DNA of 64,000 nt from Argonema galeatum A003/A1 (GTDB taxonomy: Bacteria > Cyanobacteriota > Cyanobacteriia > Cyanobacteriales > Aerosakkonemataceae), in contig NZ_JAIQZM010000019.1 of NCBI RefSeq assembly GCF_023333595.1, forward strand, positions 1 to 64,000, in the 5' to 3' direction. This document shows positions 9,650-18,377 of the stretch, in pieces. Each line of letters opens with the position of its first letter. Position 1 is the first letter of the stretch. The position numbers and the translations under genes were made by a program. The notes beneath the pieces were generated by a model. It did no database searches, was not told the origin of the DNA, and was given only the letters and a program-made list of their open reading frames with translations.

Positions 9650-10893
9650 AGCGCATTGAATTAGAAATTAAGGCTTTGTCACCTCTAGCGATCGCACGAC
9701 AAAAACCCGGCGGTTCGGTTAGTGAGGTTGAAAATTATATTCCTGGTTCTGTAATTCGGGGTGCGATCGCGGCTCAAATTCTAAAAGAGTCCGGTCATCA
9801 GTCAACTAATCTTGCAGAAAATGACGATGACTTTCAAGCTTTGTTTTTGGGTGATGAGCCAGCAATTTTCCAAAATGCTTACCCGGCTACCTTAGAAATT
9901 AAGGGAAAGTTAGTACCTATAGAGAGAATGGGAGAAATTATGGTTTTACCCGCCACTACCCTCAGTTCTAAAACAGATTCAGGCTTTACGACTCAGCAAG
10001 GACATGGGGTTTTCGATACACTGATCGATCGCTTGTGTGCTGAATCCTATGGTTATCCATACGATCCAAATTGTCCAGTTGATGGAGGAAGAGTTGACAC
10101 CGTTGATTTTAGTTTCTATAGTAAGTTTAATGACAAGTATTACAAGCATTCAGTTAATAAACGCCTGTTGACGCGGGTGGGTATCAATCGAAGACGCGCT
10201 ACGGCTGAGGAGCAAATTTTGTATAGTATAGAAGTTTTGAATGAATCTCAGCAACAAAAGGAGAAACCTGTAATCTATAAAAGTTCGATTTTAGTTGCAG
10301 ATAATTTAGCAGATTCTCTGAGGGACTTTATTGATGTCCGTCGTCAAGACTTCCGCTTGGGTGGCTCGACTTCGCGAGGATTGGGAAAAGTTGAAATTGA
10401 TGCAAAAATACCTGTTGATGCTAAATCAAACATCGAAGATAAAGTTACAAAATTTAATAAAGAAATACGAAAACGTTGGGATGAATGGGGGGATGTTTTT
10501 GGTAAAATAGAATTGCTAAATCAAACTTATTTCACTTTAGATTTACAGTCAGATGCCATTTTTACTGAGCAATGGCGGCGCACTACGGTAATTTCGGAAT
10601 CAATGCTAAAATATTTTGCATGTGTTGAAGATTCATTCCTAAAACTCGAAGCTGCTTATAGTAGCTACGATTACCGTTCAGGTTGGAATAGTGCTTGGGG
10701 ACTGATGAAAGATGTGGAATTGGTAACTAATAAAGGGGGAGTATATTTGTTTAGTACGACCCAACCTGATAAGTGGTTTGAGGCGTTAGGGAATTTGGAA
10801 GTAAGAGGAGTAGGCGATCGAACCTGCGAAGGATTCGGTCAAGTTCAAATTTGTAATGAATTTCATCTAGTATTTCGGGAGGAGCCTGCATGA
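9646..10893 (+). CDS. csx10: Csx10 (Cas5-like RAMP of type III-D)
   Basis: About 415 residues. The start is TTG 9646, overlapping the upstream stop and preceded by AAAAGGAGGGG, a perfect ribosome binding site; the frame opens at 9616. ENYIPGSVIRGAIAAQI (residues ~24-40), GINRRRATAEEQILYSIEVL and FRLGGSTSRGLGKVEID match the large RAMP Csx10, which caps the 5' end of the crRNA in type III-D complexes. A second glycine-rich segment, VRGVGDRTCEGFGQVQI, lies near the C-terminus. The gene distinguishes this locus from ordinary III-A and III-B systems. Confidence 0.85.
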   Translation: MKRIELEIKALSPLAIARQKPGGSVSEVENYIPGSVIRGAIAAQILKESGHQSTNLAENDDDFQALFLGDEPAIFQNAYPATLEIKGKLVPIERMGEIMVLPATTLSSKTDSGFTTQQGHGVFDTLIDRLCAESYGYPYDPNCPVDGGRVDTVDFSFYSKFNDKYYKHSVNKRLLTRVGINRRRATAEEQILYSIEVLNESQQQKEKPVIYKSSILVADNLADSLRDFIDVRRQDFRLGGSTSRGLGKVEIDAKIPVDAKSNIEDKVTKFNKEIRKRWDEWGDVFGKIELLNQTYFTLDLQSDAIFTEQWRRTTVISESMLKYFACVEDSFLKLEAAYSSYDYRSGWNSAWGLMKDVELVTNKGGVYLFSTTQPDKWFEALGNLEVRGVGDRTCEGFGQVQICNEFHLVFREEPA

Positions 10894-11303
10894 GCTTAGG
10901 AATAGATCAAAAAATAGAGTTACAAGTGCAAAAAGCAATTCGTCAAATAGAAGACGATTTGGTAATATGGATTCAAGATGCTTTAGATAAATCGAAGTAC
11001 GGCGATTTAGAAGAATCTCAATTCCGTAACTTAGTGCGCGTTTCCGATACTACTGACAGTGCAGAAGTTATTAAAAACTTTATCCGCTATCAAGTGGGTC
11101 GGGATAAAAAATGGGGGAGAGGTAAAGACTCTTTAGCCGATAGAATAGTTCAAGACATTGATGGTAATATCAAGAAAAATGCTCAGATAATTGCCGAATG
11201 TTCTCAAACTGATTTCAAACCGATTTGGCTAGAACTAATTCGCCGATACTTGGGCTATGGCGGTCGTCATCTCAAGTATTTAAAAGATGGTAGTAATTTC
11301 TGA
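10890..11303 (+). CDS. Csm2/Cas11-like small subunit
   Basis: A 137-residue, mostly helical protein starting with ATGA overlap after csx10. FRNLVRVSDTTDSAEVIKNF and IRYQVGRDKKW resemble Csm2-type small subunits. The C-terminal IRRYLGYGGRHLKYL is compact and basic. Position (after cas10, cas7 and csx10) and size fit the Cas11 small subunit that lines the target RNA groove. The family call rests on a short conserved stretch and on context. Confidence 0.65.
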   Translation: MSLGIDQKIELQVQKAIRQIEDDLVIWIQDALDKSKYGDLEESQFRNLVRVSDTTDSAEVIKNFIRYQVGRDKKWGRGKDSLADRIVQDIDGNIKKNAQIIAECSQTDFKPIWLELIRRYLGYGGRHLKYLKDGSNF

Positions 11304-11318
11304 TTTTCTACAATTTAA

Positions 11319-11423
11319 TTAACTCAAAATGTTGCCAACTTACTCATTAAGTACAGCCAGTGTGTAGGCAGAGGAATCAAAACCAGTCTGGGAATGGGAC
11401 AAACAATAGTTAAACTAGATTAA
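11319..11423 (+). pseudogene. C-terminal remnant of a Cas6-like gene
   Basis: An open stretch of about 34 codons ending at TAA 11421-11423 reads NLLIKYSQCVGRGIKTSLG followed by MGQTIVKLD. The G-x-G-x-KT-x-x-GMGQ end is the glycine-rich C-terminal signature of Cas6 crRNA endonucleases and related RAMP proteins. There is no start codon in frame and a stop lies just upstream at 11316-11318, so the rest of the gene is gone. This would leave the locus without its own repeat-cleaving enzyme. A remnant of another RAMP family cannot be excluded. Confidence 0.6.
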
Positions 11424-11435
11424 GGATACTACACA

Positions 11436-12707
11436 ATGAGTCAAACAAAAATCATTGCATTTTTAGGAAAATATCCAAAGGAAACTGTGTATAGTTATGG
11501 CGATCGCGCCTACAAAGGTCAAGTATTTGCTGAAGCACTACACCAGTTTTGTCAATATGATACTATGTTAGTGTGCGTCACGGAAGAAGCAAAAGCAACT
11601 GCTTGGCCTGTATTGGAAGCATTAAAAGATTCGCGCATCAAGCCAATTGATATCCCAACTGGTAGAACGACTGAGGAAATGTGGGAAACTTTTAAAATAA
11701 TCACTCAGCACGTTGATGAAGGCGATCGCGTAATTTTTGATATTACTCATGGACTGCGATCTCTACCCTTTCTCGTTTTCTTATTTGCTGCATACCTCAA
11801 GGAGGCTAAAACCGTAACGATTGCAGCTATTTACTATGGTGCTTTTGAATTAGGCGACAGCAAAAATAATGCACCAGCACCCGTTATTGACCTATCTGAA
11901 TTTGTGTCTATGATTGATTGGCTAACCGCAACTACTCGCTTTGTCAAAATTGGAGACGGACAACCGTTAGCTAATTTGCTCAAAAGTGCTATTCCCTCGA
12001 ATGCAGAACTGCGAGACAATCCGGAAGCTAGGCCGTTAAGAGATCAACTGAAAAAAGCTGCGGAAACAATCGAACAAATTTCACTTGCTTTGAGCATCAC
12101 TCGACCAATCGAAACGATGCAATCTGCCACTAAGCTTGAAGAGATTTTACAACAATCTGCACCTAGTTTTGCTCAACGAGCAAAACCATTTTCTTTATTG
12201 TCGCAAAAAGTTGTCAACGAGTACGGACAGTTCGCCTTAGCCACTCCAACCGAGCCAGCAGCCTTTGCTGAAAGTCTTAGGTTACAGTTAAAAATGATTA
12301 AATGGTATCTCGACCGAGATAAAGTAGTTCAGGCTACTACTTTGGCGCGTGAATGGCTAATTTCTGTCTTGGTGCTAAAATTTGGGTTGGGCGACCAGAT
12401 GTTTAACAACAGAACGGGTCGCAAGTGTGTAGAGGATGCTCTCAACAATGCTACTGAAAAGCTCAGACTCAACCCTCGTCAAATAACTGCTGGCGAGTGC
12501 GATGAGCAATTTAATGCGTTGCCAGAAGCAGCTGAACTGGCTCAAGTTTGGAATCAAATGACTGAATTGCGTAATGATATTGCCCATGTGGGGATGAACC
12601 CCCAACCTAAAACTGCTGCCAACCTTAAAGAAAAAGCTGTAGGGCTTTATCCAAAATTGGAAAAAATTGTACAGGCGCTCTTGTTACAGCAAGATTCTAC
12701 TGAATGA
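11436..12707 (+). CDS. csx1: Csx1-family CARF-HEPN ribonuclease
   Basis: A 423-residue protein. The N-terminal half is a CARF domain with the signature DITHG at residues 102-106 in VIFDITHGLRSLPFLVFLF, the DxTHG motif of Csx1/Csx2 proteins. The C-terminal half is helical and carries R379-NDIA-H384, an R-x4-H HEPN ribonuclease motif. Family members bind cyclic oligoadenylate made by Cas10 and then cut RNA non-specifically. The intact GGDD of Cas10 and the Csx3 gene upstream make a complete signalling set. It has its own Shine-Dalgarno-like AAGGA and follows the cas6-like scrap. Confidence 0.9.
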   Translation: MSQTKIIAFLGKYPKETVYSYGDRAYKGQVFAEALHQFCQYDTMLVCVTEEAKATAWPVLEALKDSRIKPIDIPTGRTTEEMWETFKIITQHVDEGDRVIFDITHGLRSLPFLVFLFAAYLKEAKTVTIAAIYYGAFELGDSKNNAPAPVIDLSEFVSMIDWLTATTRFVKIGDGQPLANLLKSAIPSNAELRDNPEARPLRDQLKKAAETIEQISLALSITRPIETMQSATKLEEILQQSAPSFAQRAKPFSLLSQKVVNEYGQFALATPTEPAAFAESLRLQLKMIKWYLDRDKVVQATTLAREWLISVLVLKFGLGDQMFNNRTGRKCVEDALNNATEKLRLNPRQITAGECDEQFNALPEAAELAQVWNQMTELRNDIAHVGMNPQPKTAANLKEKAVGLYPKLEKIVQALLLQQDSTE

Positions 12708-12820
12708 TATTTATCCTGAACTTTGAGGAATCGTTGCAATCGCGCCTCGAAAGTTATCTCTATTTTATTTCAGCTGCGATTAACTCCTCATCTTTACTAT
12801 CACTCATTTAGCAGATTATC

Positions 12821-13387
12821 ATGATAACCTCAATTCAAGCTCCTCCCAAACTATCCCTGGCAGATTTTTTACAAATGCCAGAAACGGAACCCGCCAGCGA
12901 ATACATTGACGGTCAAATTTACCAAAAACCTATGCCTAAAGGAAAACACAGCCGACTGCAAAGCCGTTTAGTTGCTGAAATTAATCGGGTGAGTGAACCT
13001 AATCGTTTAGCTTGTGCTTTTACAGAATTACGCTGTACTTTTGGCGGACGTTCAATTGTTCCAGATATAACAGTTTTCTCGTGGGAGCGCATCCCTGTTG
13101 ATGCGAATGGAGAAATCGAAAATGAGTTTGAAATTTACCCAGATTGGACTATAGAAATACTGTCACCAGAACAAAGTTCAACTCGCGTCATTAACAAGAT
13201 TTTATTCTGTTTGAATCAGGGAAGTGAGCTAGGCTGGTTTATTGACCCACAAGAGCGTATAATTATGACTTTTCAACCGGGAAAACAACCTGAAGTTAGA
13301 GAAGAGGGAGATATTTTGCCTGTTTTAAGTTCTCTAATAGATTTACAGTTATCAGCGCCAGAAGTATTTAGTTGGCTAAATCTTTGA
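12821..13387 (+). CDS. Uma2-family (DUF820) putative endonuclease
   Basis: A 188-residue protein of the Uma2 family, which has a PD-(D/E)XK-like fold and is greatly expanded in cyanobacteria. Visible hallmarks are EPASEYIDGQIYQKPMPKG near residue 25, IVPDITVF (Pro-Asp), WTIEILSPEQS (the E-x-x pattern) and LGWFIDPQERII. It lies between csx1 and the next cas7-like gene and could be an inserted cargo gene rather than part of the effector. No specific substrate can be predicted. Confidence 0.85.
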   Translation: MITSIQAPPKLSLADFLQMPETEPASEYIDGQIYQKPMPKGKHSRLQSRLVAEINRVSEPNRLACAFTELRCTFGGRSIVPDITVFSWERIPVDANGEIENEFEIYPDWTIEILSPEQSSTRVINKILFCLNQGSELGWFIDPQERIIMTFQPGKQPEVREEGDILPVLSSLIDLQLSAPEVFSWLNL

Positions 13388-13404
13388 TTTAAGGGTGGTG
13401 AAGT

Positions 13405-14298
13405 ATGTTTGATACGTTCAAAAATCGGTTGGAAATAACAGGTACTCTCACAACTGTAACAGCACTTCGGATTAGTGCGGGTCGTTCTAGTGAGCCGATC
13501 GGCTCTGATTTACCCGTGATTAAAGATGTTTTGGGACAGCCTTTGATACCGGGATCGAGTTTTAAAGGAGCGTTGCGATCGCGCCTCGAAAGCTTCCTAC
13601 GCGGTATCTTAGGAAATAATCGAAAACTTGTTGGTAATCCTGCTGTCAATGATGAGTGGTCGCTTACATACCAAGAGTTGTCTCAATTTAAGAAAAATCC
13701 GCTCAAAAATATCAAACAGGAAGAAAAAGAAGATAGTTTAAATAGCTTCATACTCAGCAATACAGATTTAGTTTCTCACTTATTCGGTTCTCCTTGGATA
13801 GCTAGCAAATTTCAAGTGCGAGATTTAACTGTATTACCTGATGCTTGGTTTGGACAGTATCAAGAACGAGATGGTGTGGCGATCGATCGCGATACAGAAA
13901 CAGCAGCAGATAGTAAACTTTATGATTACCAAGTTGTACCCGCAGGAACACCATTTGAATTTAAAGCAATTGTGGAAAATGCGAAAGACTGGGAATTGGG
14001 TTTATTAATGATAGGTTTGCACCAGTTTGAGACAGAGCAAATTCCACTGGGAGGAGGACGATCGCGCGGTTTAGGTGTTGTTAAATTAGAAATTGACAAA
14101 ATGCGATGGGTGGATGTGGAAGACAACCCTAAATTTTTGTTAGAATATCTAGAAAAGTTAGTGAAGGAAGATGAAACTGCTTATGAAGATGCAACCGACT
14201 ATAAAGATGAGTGGGTGCGACAATTAATCGATCGTCTTAAAAAATTAATAGACGAAAATTTAAAGGTAAGCAATGTGCCATCTGTTGAATCACAGTAA
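13405..14298 (+). CDS. csx7: Csx7-type Cas7 RAMP protein
   Basis: A 297-residue RAMP protein with the classical order: ITGTLTTVTALRISAG, then IGSDLPVIKD with D35 at the position of the RNA-cleaving aspartate of Csm3, then LIPGSSFKGALRSRLE. Further on come GVAIDRDTETAADSKLYDYQ and the glycine-rich LGGGRSRGLGVVKLE. Family knowledge places this type in the crRNA backbone, cutting target RNA at 6-nt intervals; activity here is inferred from D35. The start ATG at 13405 follows AAGGGTGGTG. Confidence 0.88.
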   Translation: MFDTFKNRLEITGTLTTVTALRISAGRSSEPIGSDLPVIKDVLGQPLIPGSSFKGALRSRLESFLRGILGNNRKLVGNPAVNDEWSLTYQELSQFKKNPLKNIKQEEKEDSLNSFILSNTDLVSHLFGSPWIASKFQVRDLTVLPDAWFGQYQERDGVAIDRDTETAADSKLYDYQVVPAGTPFEFKAIVENAKDWELGLLMIGLHQFETEQIPLGGGRSRGLGVVKLEIDKMRWVDVEDNPKFLLEYLEKLVKEDETAYEDATDYKDEWVRQLIDRLKKLIDENLKVSNVPSVESQ

Positions 14299-14316
14299 TT
14301 TTTTGATGAGGTAGAT

Positions 14317-14937
14317 ATGTCTTTTAGTAGTTACAAGAGTATCGGGGAAGTTCTCAAAGCATTTCAGATTACTTACACCGAAGCAAACTTTCTTGTTGAA
14401 ACTCCGTTTAATATCTCTGATTACTTCCGAGAAGATTTAGCATTAGTAATGCGTGAAGGAGTTGTCGATAACTCAGAGTTTGCTATTTGTGAAAATTTAG
14501 TCTTTCCAGTTTTGAAAGAAGTTTGGAAATGCTATTACAGCAATTTTGTTTTATGGAGTCATCAATCTCTCACTTACGACCAAAATCTTTCAGGTTTTCC
14601 TGAATATATTTTAGCAAAGCGCTCTCGTCTAGGAAAATTAGTATTTGAAAAGCCTTATTTTTTGTTGGTTGAGGCAAAGCAAGATAAATTTGACGAAGGT
14701 TGGGCGCAGTGTTTAGCCGAAATGGTAGCAGCACAGCGACTTAATGATGAACTACAACTTGTCATATTTGGTATCGTTTCCAATGGCGATCGCTGGCAAT
14801 TTGGCAAGCTTGAAGCGAATATTTTCACCCGCAATAAAACTTTCTACACCATTCAGGAGCTAGATAAGCTATTTGCTGCTGTCAACTATGTTTTTCAACA
14901 GTGTGAAGTGCAGCTAAATCAGTTATTAGCTGCTTAA
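14317..14937 (+). CDS. PD-(D/E)XK-like protein, paralogue A, inside the cas operon
   Basis: A 206-residue protein of unknown name. The pattern SEFAICENLVFPVLKEVW, then GFPEYILAKRS, then YFLLVEAKQDKF with E-A-K, and WAQCLAEMVAAQ fits a restriction-endonuclease-like core (E, then (D/E)xK, then a helix with Q). The C-terminus holds the conserved FYTIQELDKLFAAVNYVFQQ. A paralogue with roughly two-thirds identity lies at 19707-20324. It is packed between two cas7-like genes, and its stop overlaps the next start (TAATG), so it is co-expressed with the effector. A nuclease role is inferred only. Confidence 0.75.
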   Translation: MSFSSYKSIGEVLKAFQITYTEANFLVETPFNISDYFREDLALVMREGVVDNSEFAICENLVFPVLKEVWKCYYSNFVLWSHQSLTYDQNLSGFPEYILAKRSRLGKLVFEKPYFLLVEAKQDKFDEGWAQCLAEMVAAQRLNDELQLVIFGIVSNGDRWQFGKLEANIFTRNKTFYTIQELDKLFAAVNYVFQQCEVQLNQLLAA

Positions 14938-15926
14938 TGCTCAACTATTTCTCAACCTACCCAACTATGCACAAGCGATTTGTCAACCACTGTACGATCG
15001 ATCTAACCTTAATTCCCGACGGGCCAATTCTCATTAAATCAGGAAAAGAAGGTGCTAATCCTACTAAGCCAGATATGGAATTTGTCGAAACTTATCATGC
15101 TGGGGGACGCTCTATTTATTTACCTGGAAGCGGTTTAAAAGGAGCTATACGCGCTCATGCTGAAAGAATCGTGCGAACGGTAGGACGAGATAGTAATCCA
15201 AACGATCCTAAGATTGTTTGGGCTAACGATCCAATAAATGATAAGTATGATTATTTGAAAGATTTACCCGCTCCTAAGATTTACCAAAAATCATCTTTTA
15301 CCGATCGCATATTCGGTAATACTTCGATCGCCAGTCGAGTCAGGATTGAGGATGCTTACCCAGTGGATAAATCTAAAGTCAAGATTGAAGAACGTAATGG
15401 AGTAGCTATTGACCGAGTATTCGGTTCTGTTGCAGTTGGCCCTTTCAACTATCAAGTTTGTACCGCTGGCGAATTCCGCACCAAAATTCATCTCAAAAAC
15501 TTTTCTTTAGCTCAATTAGGTTTAATTGGTTTAGTTTTACGAGACTTAAATGAAGGTTGGTTCGGTATAGGTTTTGCCAAGTCTCGCGGTTTGGGAACAG
15601 TTACCGTCAAATATAACTCGGCTGTTGTCCAATATCCCGGTTGTGAGATAAAGAAAGAAACTCAGCAAATTTGCCAGATAGGTAAACAAATAGGATGGAA
15701 ACGAAATTCACTGCTAGGTGCTGGTGAATTTCTCAGCAATGAAGAAGCTGAAGAATATGGTTTCCGAAAACCGGATTTGCAAACGACTCCAAAAGGTGCT
15801 GAATCAATGGATTTAGACTTTGGCGTACAATTAAGTTGGCAAGGAGAGGGAGATGCAGGCGTACCCAATCTCTTCTTGTCTGCGGTTCGCGCTTGGAGTG
15901 AAATTTTACGAGGTGCAGCAACATGA
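14937..15926 (+). CDS. Cas7-like RAMP protein (Csm3 type)
   Basis: A 329-residue RAMP protein. IYLPGSGLKGAIRAHAERI is the Cas7 loop and GIGFAKSRGLGTVTVKY the glycine-rich end. D46 in KPDMEF precedes the loop and may correspond to the cleaving aspartate. GVAIDRVFGSVAVGPFNYQV matches the same region of the Csx7-type neighbour, so the two are diverged paralogues. A second ATG at 14967 could also be the start. The stop overlaps the next gene by four bases. Confidence 0.85.
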   Translation: MLNYFSTYPTMHKRFVNHCTIDLTLIPDGPILIKSGKEGANPTKPDMEFVETYHAGGRSIYLPGSGLKGAIRAHAERIVRTVGRDSNPNDPKIVWANDPINDKYDYLKDLPAPKIYQKSSFTDRIFGNTSIASRVRIEDAYPVDKSKVKIEERNGVAIDRVFGSVAVGPFNYQVCTAGEFRTKIHLKNFSLAQLGLIGLVLRDLNEGWFGIGFAKSRGLGTVTVKYNSAVVQYPGCEIKKETQQICQIGKQIGWKRNSLLGAGEFLSNEEAEEYGFRKPDLQTTPKGAESMDLDFGVQLSWQGEGDAGVPNLFLSAVRAWSEILRGAAT

Positions 15927-16414
15927 AAGGTTTTGTTTATGTTAAGCAAGTTTCATTATGGGATGAACTTAAGAAATTGTTGGAAAAACTGGCAAATGAG
16001 GAAAGCTATTATTTTGTACGATCGCCTCATGCAGTCAGCGGTATCCAGATGAAATTACCAGAGCAATTTTCTCCTTATTTTGAAGGTCAAATGTTTAATT
16101 CAGAAAGGGAACTTCGCTGGAAAAAACAGGGGAATGGCTATGAAATTCTACTCCTCAGTCTGGTTGAAATTGAGCCAGATTTAGGAGTTCAACCCATTTA
16201 TAATGAGCCAATAGAAATTGAATGGGAAGTGTGCGATCGCCATGCTTACTTTTACGACATCGACGAAACTAAATTTCCCAAAGGTTTCATCTTTAAAGAT
16301 ATAAATAACCAAGATATCGACCCCAAAACAATTCCACTACGTCAGCGATACTTTCAAGATAAAAAAACAGCAACCGTTCATTTTGTCGCCCTTACAGTGA
16401 ATAAAAATGACTAG
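15923..16414 (+). CDS. Csx19-like type III-D protein
   Basis: A 163-residue protein. ERELRWKKQGNGYEILLLS and the C-terminal IPLRQRYFQDKKTATVHFV recall the Csx19 (TIGR03984) family, a subunit found in type III-D complexes. Size and position between two cas7-like genes agree. No catalytic motif is visible. The ATGA start overlaps the upstream stop, and the end overlaps the next gene by eight bases, so it belongs to the operon whatever its family. Confidence 0.6.
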   Translation: MKGFVYVKQVSLWDELKKLLEKLANEESYYFVRSPHAVSGIQMKLPEQFSPYFEGQMFNSERELRWKKQGNGYEILLLSLVEIEPDLGVQPIYNEPIEIEWEVCDRHAYFYDIDETKFPKGFIFKDINNQDIDPKTIPLRQRYFQDKKTATVHFVALTVNKND

Positions 16415-17513
16415 AAATCTACCTCCAAAACCCAAAGGACTTACATCTCCACGCCGACCTGTTTCGAGTGACGACTCGGATGGAACGAGCGTTTCTAAAC
16501 CTTATGAGTTGATTTCTTTTCCGAAGGAAGGACAAACTTTACAACATCCGGCTGGACATCATAAATATCACAGCGATCGCGTACATGGAACCCTATTTCT
16601 AAAATTAAAAGTTGGAACTTCTTTGCACGTTTCAACAGGGGTAGTTGTGATGGGAAGCGATATCGGTAGTCGCCTTCCTTTAATTAAAACAATGACGCAG
16701 GGAACTGACCAAAAACTTGCGATTCAGGGAAGTTCTCTCAAAGGCTGCATTCGGTCTGTTTATGAGGCAATTACTAACAGCAGATTAGGTGTAATTACTA
16801 ATAAGCGGGAGTACAAAGATAAATATCCGTTAGATCGTTTACCGTGCGAGAAAAAAGATGAGCTTTGTCCAGCCAGTCAAGTATTTGGGGCTTTGAATTG
16901 GCAAGGGCTAATTGAATTCAGCGATGCTAAGTGTGAAAGTGCAGGTTTTGCAACCGGATTCATGCCCAATTTATGGAGTCCTCGTCTGGTACGACGCGCA
17001 TATTTTGATGAACGAGGGAAAGTAGCGGGGCGCAAGTTTTATTATCACACAATTAGGGCGATCGATAAAGGTCAAAACGCGGGAGTAGCAGTTCAACAAG
17101 CAGCCAAAACTTACACTTTCACCACTCAGTTGCATTTCAAAAATCTCAAACCAGCAGAGTTAGGAACTCTGTTAATTGTATTAGGACAAGACCCAAAATA
17201 TCCCATTGCTCTCAAAGTTGGTGGCGGTAAACCAATTGGTATGGGAACAATGACTGTAGAAGTGACAAAAATTATTGCCTTTACAGATAGTCAGGAACTT
17301 GTGAAAGAATTAAAATTGCCCGGATTGCGCGATCGCTACTCTTCCTATACTCCCCCAGAATCCGCCACCCTTACCGGAAATGATTTGCAACAATTGATGC
17401 AAAAGACTATTCAAGCTGCCCACTCTAGCTTAGTTCAGGCAACTCAGTTACAACAACTAGCTGAAGTTTTGCGCTATCCTACCGATCGCGAACCTCCAAC
17501 AGGAATGTACTAA
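16407..17513 (+). CDS. Cas7-like RAMP protein with N-terminal extension
   Basis: A 368-residue RAMP protein. The first ~55 residues are a Pro/Ser-rich, probably disordered extension ending in HPAGHHKYHSDRVHG. The Cas7 core follows: HVSTGVVVMGSDIG (D85 is a candidate cleavage residue), QGSSLKGCIRSVYE and KVGGGKPIGMGTMTVEV. CPASQVFGALNWQGLIEFSDA lies between. It is the fourth Cas7-like gene of the locus, giving a heteromeric backbone as expected for type III-D. Confidence 0.85.
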   Translation: MTRNLPPKPKGLTSPRRPVSSDDSDGTSVSKPYELISFPKEGQTLQHPAGHHKYHSDRVHGTLFLKLKVGTSLHVSTGVVVMGSDIGSRLPLIKTMTQGTDQKLAIQGSSLKGCIRSVYEAITNSRLGVITNKREYKDKYPLDRLPCEKKDELCPASQVFGALNWQGLIEFSDAKCESAGFATGFMPNLWSPRLVRRAYFDERGKVAGRKFYYHTIRAIDKGQNAGVAVQQAAKTYTFTTQLHFKNLKPAELGTLLIVLGQDPKYPIALKVGGGKPIGMGTMTVEVTKIIAFTDSQELVKELKLPGLRDRYSSYTPPESATLTGNDLQQLMQKTIQAAHSSLVQATQLQQLAEVLRYPTDREPPTGMY

Positions 17514-17517
17514 AGAT

Positions 17518-18150
17518 ATGACAGTTGAAATTATGACAGAATCTTTGACTGAAAAACAATGGCAAATTGTTCATGCGATCGCGATCGCTTTAGTTAAAGA
17601 TAACACAGATGTGAATGAATTGGGGAAGGCGATCGCCTATCTCCGCGCTACTGTCAACAAACCCAATGCTGGAGCGAATTTTTTCAAATACTTGAAAACT
17701 TTAGTCAGCAACGGTAGGCAGATTGGGCACAGTGGTAAAACTCCCGATTATTACCGCAGTATTGATAAAGCTTGCAGTCAATATTTGCAAAGCGAACAAG
17801 CGAATGCCCAAAAGATGTTAGAAATTTTAGGTTGGTCAGCACGCTTGATGCGATACTACAAAGACGCGGGTCTAATTGAGGAAATTCCAACCCCAGTTGT
17901 GGAGTCAACTCGTAAAGCAGAAACTGCTGGGGTTATTAACACTTATAATTTTGCGATCGGTCAAATCCTGGAAGCAACGGTTACTACAAAAAAAGGTAAT
18001 AAGGTAACATATCAAATTTTGGGAATAATCAAAATTACAGAAAAAGAACCGAAAAAGGCACAATTTATCTCTGAAGGACAAACAGTTAAGATTGAAATTG
18101 TCGATCTGAAGGAAGACGGTAGCATCAAAAAGGTTAAATGGGTTGAGTGA
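17518..18150 (+). CDS. Unknown protein ending the cas operon, possible RNA-binding fold
   Basis: A 210-residue protein I do not recognise, starting four bases after the last cas7-like gene. Residues ~1-125 are helical (AIALVKDNTDVNELGKAIAY, KMLEILGWSARLMRYYKDAG). The last ~70 residues are beta-rich: GQILEATVTTKKGNKVTYQI and EGQTVKIEIVDLKEDGSIKK. That spacing of glycines and strands looks like an OB/TRAM-type RNA-binding module. It is most likely an accessory subunit or regulator of the type III complex; the fold is a guess from pattern. Confidence 0.6.
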   Translation: MTVEIMTESLTEKQWQIVHAIAIALVKDNTDVNELGKAIAYLRATVNKPNAGANFFKYLKTLVSNGRQIGHSGKTPDYYRSIDKACSQYLQSEQANAQKMLEILGWSARLMRYYKDAGLIEEIPTPVVESTRKAETAGVINTYNFAIGQILEATVTTKKGNKVTYQILGIIKITEKEPKKAQFISEGQTVKIEIVDLKEDGSIKKVKWVE

Positions 18151-18377
18151 AACAATGCAATTTGTTGCGATCGGGCTTATCCCAAGTTTATAATGGAATA
18201 TGACAACCCACAGTAGACTCTGTGGATCTGGTTTTGACAATTTCTAAGGAGTAGCATATGGATGCCAACAAACTTTTGTACTTAACCAGTTTGAGTCTTC
18301 ACGACTCAGCTACGGCAACTGAAACAACTTTTCAACCAGCAAACAGAACGACGTATTTAAGTAAAAGCGAGGAAGTA

